In this document: in pieces, positions 56,712-64,000 of the stretch
Position numbering within the stretch: the stretch's first letter is position 1
Layout: each line of letters begins with the position of its first letter
Assembly: GCF_040802235.1 (NCBI RefSeq)
Contig: NC_133166.1
Location: 112,792,991-112,856,990 of the forward strand
Length of the DNA: 64,000 bases
Source: Manis javanica
Lineage: Eukaryota; Chordata; Mammalia; Pholidota; Manidae
Direction of reading: 5' to 3'
Position numbers and translations under genes: made by a program
The notes under the pieces: generated by a model
Told to the model about the DNA's origin: nothing
Seen by the model: the letters and a program-made list of their open reading frames with translations, nothing else
Databases searched by the model: none

Positions 56712-59700
56712 CTAAAACTGCTCTGACAGCAGCTCACACAACCTCTGAGAGACAGTCTCCTTACTCGTGCGCAGCGTGAGCCGGTACATCTGAAAGCAAA
56801 TGCACAGCAGGTCAGTGGCCGCCCCAGGGTTCCGTCAGGGCAGTGGCGGCCCCAGGGTTCCGTCAGGGCAGTGGCGGCCCCAGGGTTCCGTCAGGGCAGT
56901 GGCCGCCCCAGGGTTCCGTCAGGGCAGTGGCCGCCCCAGGGTTCCGTCAGGGCAGTGGCCGCCCCAGGGTTCCGTCAGGGCAGTGGCTGCCTCAGGGTTC
57001 CATCAGGGCAGTGGCTGTCCCTGGGTCCTATCAGGGCAGTGGCGGCCCCAGGGCCTGTCAGAGCAGTGGCAGCCTGGGGCCAGGCCCTGCCCAGCAGTCA
57101 CTCAGGCTCCTCTGCTCAGCCCTTTGCTGGAGGCACCTGCTGTTTTACAAAAACCTGCTTAGCAAACACACTGCCAGCAGTTAAAATAACACTTGACGGT
57201 GATGTGTGCCAACATGCTGCTGGGGACAGTACAAATCTGCAGCAACTCTGAAAAGCAATGTGGAGCTTCTTGGGGGGTAACTGTGCAGGCACTGAGGCCC
57301 AGCAACTCCACCCTGAAGGTTGCCCAAGTGTAGTGAGAATGGACGTCTGAGCAAAGACATGTCCAGAAGCACCCACAGCAGCCCTATTCACAGTGGCCAA
57401 ACCAAGTCAGCTCAGCTGTTGTCCACACTGGGTACACCAGCTGGGCACGTCCCCAGAGGAGGGCTGCATGGCCATCAAGTGGGCCCCCTGTGGACACATG
57501 CAGCAACATGGTGACGGTGACTGATGGAGCTTAGGGCCAGGCCGAGGAGAGGTGTGCCAGGGAACACTTGGGGGTGATGGAAATGCTCTTTTTATATCAA
57601 TGGGGTGGCAGTGGTCACAGGTATACACACTTGTCGAAACTCATCAGACTACTGCTCTTAGTACCCATTATCTCACTGTGTGTAAATTATCACACAAAAA
57701 CCAATTTCAGTGTATTTAACCATTTCCTCAAGAGGCCTGACCTGGGCTTGTAGATTTGGCTCCAAACGCAGTAAGCATCCGATCTGGGTGGTTCTGGTAT
57801 GTACGATACCAGCTCCCACAAAATTTGCAGGATTAGGATCAACTTCTTCAAGGAGCGCAGGACCAAACCCAATAATCTGTGCAAAGCAAACAGGCGAGTC
57901 GGGACACTCGGGATGGGGCACAGGTGGCCCTCTTGGCAGCCCCAAGCAGGGCCCTGACTCAGAACAGCTTTCAGCACAGCGTTTACCTTGGCTTTGGTGA
58001 TCTCTGTGTCCATGGGATGCTTTGCTTTGAAAATGTTCTGCACTTCCTGCTGGGGACTATGAGAAGCAGACAAGCTGAGGAGACCCACCACATCTGGGGC
58101 ACAGCGCCCTGCGCCCACCCCATAGGGCTCACCAGCTCACCTGCCGAGCTGCTTCCAACGCTGGAAGAAATCTTGAGCAGCCATTTCTGTGGGCTGGAAG
58201 AATTTGTTGAGTGTGACAGGCAGCTTAACGGACACATTCTGAAAGGTGCCCCCATACCTACGGCAACACAGAGACATGCTGAAGAGCACACAGACAGCCC
58301 AAAGATCTGCAGCTAACGGGAGAGCCAAGTCCCCGTCTCTGAACCACAAGACACAGGAAAGACCTGGGTGTAAAAGGTGGGCAGGCCTCCATCTCAGCCG
58401 GTTAGCCAGGCGCCTTCCCCTGGGGGCTGTCCTATCAACAAGGGCAGGCGGAGTGTTCTGGAAGGACGAACTAGGCAGAGGCTGGCTCCTCCTCTCTGTA
58501 CAGATGAGGAGGAACCGTGGCCAGTGCAGGAGCCCTGCCCCTGGCAGCATGCTTCAGGCAAGGGGACACCAGCACCAGGAACCCACCTCTTCACCCTCCC
58601 CATCAGTCCTTTTCTTACAGCTTCACGTTGGTTTAAATTGTGTGGGGGTTTTTTTTCCCATCAAAAGACTAAGGAAAGAATGAAATAAAAATTTGCATGT
58701 CTATTTCCCTAATTCTACAACAGTCTTCAGTTCTCTGTGTTTATAATGTTCAAAAACAACGTTAGCTTTTCCAAAAGTTTAACCTTACAGACACTCAGCA
58801 GGACCTGGGTGGTCATGTGTACTCTAGTGCTGCCACCAAAAATATGACAGTAGGAACCAAGTAGCAACACGAAACCCATTTAAAAAAATAATTAAAATGG
58901 CATGTGCTCTTGGAGTACAACTGTGCAGAAATGCACACACCCAGGTGTGTATGGAGGGACCCGTTGCCCTGCAGCTGACTGGTGGAGGGGCAGCAAGCCA
59001 GGCAGTGGTACATGAGACTTGGCCAGCCCCCAAGCTGTGGGGCAGCCCGTTCACAGCTGGCAGACACCAGGCTCCACGAGCCCTGGGCATGCCTCCTCTC
59101 CTCTCACTCCCACACTCCCTGCCACCCAAGCGCGGTGTATGTGGCAGTGCCAGCATGGCCCTGGGCTACCCCCTCCATCCTCACAACACCCCCAAAGCAA
59201 GGATGCTGTGGCACGCGAGGACAAAAGCCCCCAGAGACATGGCTGAATGCGGGCTCAGCCCCTCCACACCCCCAGCCCCTAGCCGGCCCAGCTGCAGAGC
59301 ACGGCAACCTGAGGCTCCTACCTGAACTGGATGTTGAGGACGGGCGCCTCCATGAAGTCAGACACGCACTCAATGTTGACGACCTGCTGCACCTGTGCAC
59401 CCCCGTCCACAGTCGGGTCCACAGGCTTGGTCTGCAGGCTCAGACGTGGATGAGTCAAGGAGCACATCAGTGTTGGGCAAACAGATCTCAGCACCCGGGA
59501 GTGAGGCCAGTGTGCATAACAGGCCTCCGAGCTCACATCCAACTGCGCAGAAGCCTCTACCACAGTAGAGCCTGCTTATGTGCATTTTTTTATGACTATT
59601 TGAAATGCTTGCCTTTAACAGTCCACACTTAAACATATTTATCTTAAAATAAAAATGGATCTGACCTGTGGTAAGGACATGTCTTTTCCAGGGAAGGCAG

Positions 59701-62160
59701 CGTCCTCCTCTGTCAAGCTGGGGCCTCACAAGCCTCCCTTTATGTGGTCAGCCCCTCCACAGAGGAAAAGATATGTGGACACCAAAGCTGATATCAACTG
59801 CAAGGCCCTCACCCTGTTTCTGATAGTGATGGGGCGAGTCCCCAGTCTGGACACAGAGCTGCTGGGCACAGACATAGGCTCGTCCTGGGCATGGCCCTCA
59901 GTCTCCGGCAGCTTGCTACCCCTGGGAGACTCCAGAGTGCAGAGGGACCAACAATGTCACAGGAGAACAGAACAAGGGAAAAAGAAAGTGACTCAAAAGA
60001 CACCTGCACGCCGTTTTAATGTGCACAGCTCGGTTCTGGAAAGGTCACCTAGCACTGCCCCAGCACTTGGATACACAGCCCTCCTCCAAACCCCACAGCA
60101 CTGCCTGACGGGGACACAGGGTAATGGGACCAAGGATATTGGCCTGAAGGTCATCTGAACAGATTAGTGTTGGAGTGAAATTTAAGAACTGCGTGGAGGT
60201 TTTATTACCATAAAATATAAACATTCGACCTAGAAGGAAACAAGAACAATCTCTTTCACAAATATCCTGAATACAACCAGCAGAAAACAAGAGCCCCCAT
60301 TCAAGTTGAGCTTCAGTGAGGTGCTGCAATTCCTGAATCTTGCCACAGTAGTCACAAGATCACAGCTCTCAATATGAGGGGCTCCTGCTCACCAACACCC
60401 CATGGGTGCAGCCCCCCCACCTTCCCAGGGTAATGGGCACCCATAGAACAGGCAGCAGCCGTGAACGCCCCAGCTCTCCAGGACACCAGTCAGCACTGCC
60501 ACACTGTGCCTGGACCCCCTGCCCTAGACAGGGTGTCTGGTCTCCCCTGCAAACCCAGGCCCAAGCCCCCTGAACCCCCTGCCCTAGACAGGGTGTCTGG
60601 GCTCCCCTGCAAACCCAGGCCCAAGCCCCCTGCTGCTGCAGCTGGTGAACCTGGGCCGACGGACTGGGAGGGCACTCCAGGCCTTCAGTATCCATGGCAC
60701 AACACAAGTCTTCATGCAAGCCTTCATAAATGTTTTATATCCTTTGCATTCAGAACGAAACATGAACCTCAAATACCCTGAGAAGGACAAGCTGTTTGGC
60801 ATCACTCCTTCCACGATTTAAGAAAACAATACCAAAGCCCAGCTGAAGCCATCACGACCCCCAGTCTAACACCTGTCAAATCAGGAGTAAATATCATAGT
60901 CCATTTTCAACACAGTATGTCCCCCAAGAATTATTCTGTTAACCCTCACAACATCCCTAAAGCTCCCTGGAGGGCAGCTGTGCTATTTCTCTTTCTTTCA
61001 CATTTTCATTTGTTTTTATAAGCAGAGAAAAGTGAGTTCTCACAAGGCTCCATGACATGCCCAAGAGGGAGGGGGCAGTCATCAATCCACAAGTGCTCCC
61101 CTCACCAGCAGTCCCAATGGTCATGGGGCATAATGGGGGTGGGGGGGTGGGCAGCTCAGAAGCTTTTCTTTTTTAATTGTGGTAAAACGTATATAAAATT
61201 CACCATCAAAACCATCTCTAAGTGCACAGTTCTGCAGTATCAGAACATCTGCATTGTTGTGCAGCCATCCCCACCAGCCCTAGAACTTTCCATCTCCCCA
61301 AACTGAAGCTCTGTGACCACTAAACACCCCCTCCCCTCCCCAGCCTGGGTGCCACACCCCGTGTCCACGGATCTGAGGGGTACAAGCCCTCCTGGGAGGG
61401 GGACTGCACAGCGTCTGTCCTCAGATAGCCTTGTTTCACTCAGCACAATGACCTCAAGGTCCATCCATGCTGCAACAGGGCCAGAATTTCCCTCCTTTCT
61501 AAGGCTGAGAGACACGTGGACGGACACATTGTGTTTTCTGTCCATTTGTGGATAGACATTCTAGCTACTGTGAATCATGCTGCTGTGGACATACATGTGC
61601 AAATATCTCCTTAAACCCCGGCTTTCAATTCTTTTGGGTACAGACCCAGAAGGAGAATCTATGGTAATGCTATTTAATTTTTTAAGGAACCCATGCACTG
61701 TTTTCCACAGTGACTGCACCATTTCACGTTCCCACAGTGACGCACAGGGCCTACTTCATCCACGTCCTCACCCCAACTTAGGCTTCTGGCAGCCGTCCTG
61801 GCGGGTATGAGGTGGCACCCAGCTATGGGTGTGGTCTGCACCACTCTGACAACTAGTGGTGAGCAGGCATTGGTGGGCTTTTGGCCAGTCGTTTATCTTC
61901 CTTAGAGAAACATCTACTCAAGTCTTTTGCCCATTTTTTAAGTGGGTTGTTTTTCTGTTTTTGAATTGTAGTTCCCTACATATTCTAAAAACCAGATCCT
62001 TATCAGATGTACAATGTACAAATATTTTCTCCCCATATTACTAAGAGAAGTTTTCACTAAGTAATTAAAACACATACCTAAATTCTGCCGAAATTCAGAC
62101 TTAAGTCCAATTTGAAGCAGCTGGTTTTCAAACAAGACACCATTATTTTTACAGACAAAC
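56712..62160 (-). CDS. AP2A2: AP-2 complex subunit alpha-2, C-terminal part (last seven coding exons)
   Basis: The alpha subunit of the AP-2 adaptor links clathrin and accessory proteins to the plasma membrane. These exons encode part of its C-terminal ear (appendage), about 231 residues. Exons in transcript order are 62160-62078 ([20 protein letters not shown]), 60229-60140 ([17 protein letters not shown]), 59445-59322 ([20 protein letters not shown]), 58257-58141 ([22 protein letters not shown]), 58056-57987 ([18 protein letters not shown]), 57876-57742 ([19 protein letters not shown]) and 56789-56712 ([20 protein letters not shown], ending SEQF and TAG). All phases agree. The third intron of this set needs AT-AC splicing. 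Near-identity to AP2A2 and the tail-to-tail position with MUC6 favour AP2A2 over AP2A1. The gene continues beyond the right edge; 62161-64000 is intron, with no exon seen. Confidence 0.95.
56811..57070. repeat. 28-bp minisatellite in the last AP2A2 intron
   Basis: About nine copies of a 28-bp unit, core GGCCCCAGGGTTCCGTCAGG, with single-base variants. The right-hand copies are more diverged. The array begins about 20 bp upstream of the splice acceptor of the final AP2A2 exon. Confidence 0.92.
57185..57710 (+). mobile_element. Old L1 3' end (antisense to AP2A2)
   Basis: Typical diverged L1 3'-end sequence is recognisable: GCAATGTGGAGCTTCTTG, CCCTATTCACAGTGGCCAA, GGTGATGGAAATGCTCTTT, CACTTGTCGAAACTCATCAG and GTGTGTAAATTATCACAC. 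It ends about 30 bp from the AP2A2 exon at 57742. Confidence 0.8.
59446..60139 (-). other. U12-type AT-AC intron of AP2A2
   Basis: Read on the minus strand, the donor is ATATCCTTGG (60139-60130), one base from the U12 consensus ATATCCTTT. The intron ends in AC at 59447-59446. Ten bases before the exon is TCCTTGACTC (59461-59452), a close match to the U12 branch site. This joining gives [16 protein letters not shown], aligning with human [16 protein letters not shown] as recalled. A GT-AG alternative (CTTG|GTCCC to CTGAG|CC) breaks the frame. Confidence 0.9.
60511..60630. repeat. 60-bp tandem duplication in an AP2A2 intron
   Basis: Two adjacent 60-bp copies, each starting near ACCCCCTGCCCTAGACAGGG, differ at two or three bases, which indicates a recent duplication. 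Confidence 0.9.
60925..61075 (+). mobile_element. MIR-like SINE fragment
   Basis: TTAACCCTCACAACATCCCT is followed by a stretch resembling the MIR core and by AGTGAGTTCTCACAAGGC. Diverged, so limits are approximate. Confidence 0.5.
61165..62045 (-). mobile_element. Old L1 fragment in reverse orientation in an AP2A2 intron
   Basis: The plus strand shows antisense L1 3' sequence: AATTGTGGTAAAACGTAT, CATTGTTGTGCAGCCATC, CACATTGTGTTTTCTGTCC and AGATCCTTATCAGATGTAC. It lies in the same orientation as AP2A2 and ends about 33 bp from the exon at 62078. Confidence 0.85.
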
Positions 62161-64000
62161 CTGGGGGAAAAGGAACAATATGTGTGAGTCACCTAAAGCC
62201 AGTGAATTAAAATACAAAGATTGGTTTTGAAAAAGAGTTTAATGAATACTAAAGCCAGGAAAACCTCTGTGGGACACAAGGAAAGAGAAAAATAAGAAAC
62301 ACTGCAAAGAACACTACTGTGAGTGCCCCCTGGAGTTGGAGACTGAGCAGAGAGCTGTGACCCAAGCATGCCCAAAAGGAGGCCCTGCCAGGGGAGCCAG
62401 GCTCTGCTTTCCAGGACAGTGTCGCTCATGGACACCAAGGTGCAGGTGCACAGCAGGTCCCCTGTGCATAGCACCAGGGGCTCAGCTCGCCCTGTCGCCA
62501 CCCCCCGCCTCCTCAGGCAGGGCTGGGGCTCACCCCACACAGGGCCGTGGTTTGCCTCCAACGTGGTACCTACTATACAGAATCAGAGGGAAATAAAATA
62601 ACGTGTTCGCTTTTACCTCAGAGGAGCTTAAAGCATTCTGGGCTCCTCTAATGTAAATCATAATTATGAAACATCTTGGGACCAAAAGAATGGGGTGAGG
62701 GGCAGGGTGTCCCACAGTCAGCCAGCCGGGCTGCAGGAGAGAGCGTGGAAGAAGATGCAGTCCTGACGGGACAGGGGAAGTGGGGGGAACTGAGACAGGT
62801 ACTCCAAGGTAGCAGTCTGCACACCCCAAAATCCCCATGCCCAGCTGTGCTGTTGACTTGGAGAAGCTCAAAGCCAGTGATGCCTGAACTTGTCGCCCTG
62901 TGTACGGACTGCGCTGCAGGCGCCCACTCAGGGTCCACAGGTTGCAAATATCAGATAATCATATAAGACCATCAGCACCATGCCGACCTCAGCCACTGCG
63001 CCCCCAGAAGCCACCTTAGTCAAAGTCAAATCAGGACTAAGTCACCCAGTCTCGAACACCGTTAGTGAGGAGACAGCTGAGCCTGGCTGGCTCTGCCTTC
63101 ACACCCACTCACGCCAGCTGGCCCAGCACACCACCCTGAGGGCTGCAGCTACCCCTCTTCTTCACGCAGTCCCCCAGGTCCCAACACAACAGGCTCTCCG
63201 TCCAGTGCAAGCTGCGCACTGGGGCAAAGAGCTTCCTGAGGCAAATGCAGCCCATCTGATAGGCATGACCTTCCACACACACCCAGGATGACACATCCAC
63301 GCACCTCCCGAGCTGATCACTCAGGCACTCCCAGGACTCTCACAGAGCAGGCAGTGCAGCAGACAGAGGTCCTGGACGACACAGACACAGGGTCACTGCC
63401 CACCCACACCCAACAAAGACCCACAGGTGGGCCAACCACCCAGACGGGAGGTTGCAAAGTGGGTGTGGTACAGCAGGTTTCGACTTAGCCACTTTAAACT
63501 CACATCTTTTGAGGAGATGAGAAGGGCAGCAACCTATCGCCCCCTAGGGACAGAAGTGGCCCAAAAGCCAATGTCTGGCTGGTTGCTTTTTTCCTAGGGT
63601 CATCCCCACCAAAACTTGGCCTGTGGCATCTGTGGGTTGGTGAGGACAGTCTGTGCTGCCCAGGCTCCACTCCAGGAGCTGTGGCGGCGTGGATGGAAGC
63701 ACGCTGCACCTCCAGCTCACCAAGCCCAAGGCAACACCTCATCACCCTCTGCAGCCATGTCAAGGCCCAAGGAGTCTGACTCCCATGCCCACTGGACTGC
63801 CTGGGACCTGCAAGATGAAGCCAAGGCCTCGGGTTACAGGGCACCAGCCGTCCTTCCAAGCCTTCCACCAGAGGCTTCAGAAATACAGGAGGCCTGTGCT
63901 CAGGAACGCAGTGCTCCCAGAGCCCCTGGGGGACACACATGTACAGCGAGGGCTAGGACACTGGGTGAAGCCCCTGTCAGATCACCCCCCAGACCCAGAC
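62161..64000 (-). other. AP2A2 intron, no exon seen
   Basis: The upstream AP2A2 exon should encode a GSEDNFAR-like segment. I do not find it before the window edge, so this stretch is intronic. No repeat was recognised with confidence. Confidence 0.6.

Noticed and set aside
60130-60139. GT-AG intron using CTTG|GTCCC in AP2A2
   Set aside because: It breaks the reading frame; the AT-AC solution restores the conserved protein.

Overview
The window is nuclear DNA from a placental mammal. It has intron-split genes with GT-AG junctions, L1 LINE copies of several ages, MIR-like SINEs and a probable retroviral LTR. I see no Alu or rodent B1, so a primate or rodent is unlikely. A laurasiatherian is a reasonable guess, but the order cannot be fixed by eye.

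Layout. Bases 1 to about 28,950 are intergenic, with no protein gene I can support. They hold minisatellites and microsatellites, a long old L1 in reverse orientation (about 4.9-8.1 kb), a probable LTR (about 20.0-21.0 kb), an old L1/HAL1 ORF1-type fragment (about 21.9-22.7 kb) and a 5'-truncated L1 with a target-site duplication (22.8-24.5 kb). In human the gene beyond this gap is MUC2, head to head with MUC6; no MUC2 exon is visible here. Bases 29,214-54,492 hold a complete plus-strand gel-forming mucin gene, MUC6. It has a TATA box, 33 phase-consistent coding exons (13,974 nt, 4,657 residues), three von Willebrand D assemblies, a Pro/Thr/Ser domain and a C-terminal cystine knot with no D4 or C domains. 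Bases 56,712-62,160 hold the last seven coding exons of AP2A2 on the minus strand, tail to tail with MUC6 as in human.

The most unusual part is the 9,819-bp exon 30 of MUC6. It contains 18 nearly identical repeat units of two types, A (495 bp) and B (492 bp), in the order A-A-(B-A)x8. The array is very CpG-dense. Two short in-frame insertions sit within 15 bp of the same position in two A units, and each places repeat DNA in a different reading frame. One creates the only cysteine in the exon; the other is an exact 45-bp copy of a unit junction about 2.1 kb upstream. The intron before this exon contains what looks like decayed Thr/Pro-rich coding sequence. In AP2A2, one intron has AT-AC ends with a textbook U12 donor and branch point.

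The two genes are functionally unrelated: MUC6 is a secreted gastric and duodenal gland mucin, and AP2A2 is a subunit of the AP-2 clathrin adaptor. They are adjacent by ancient synteny.
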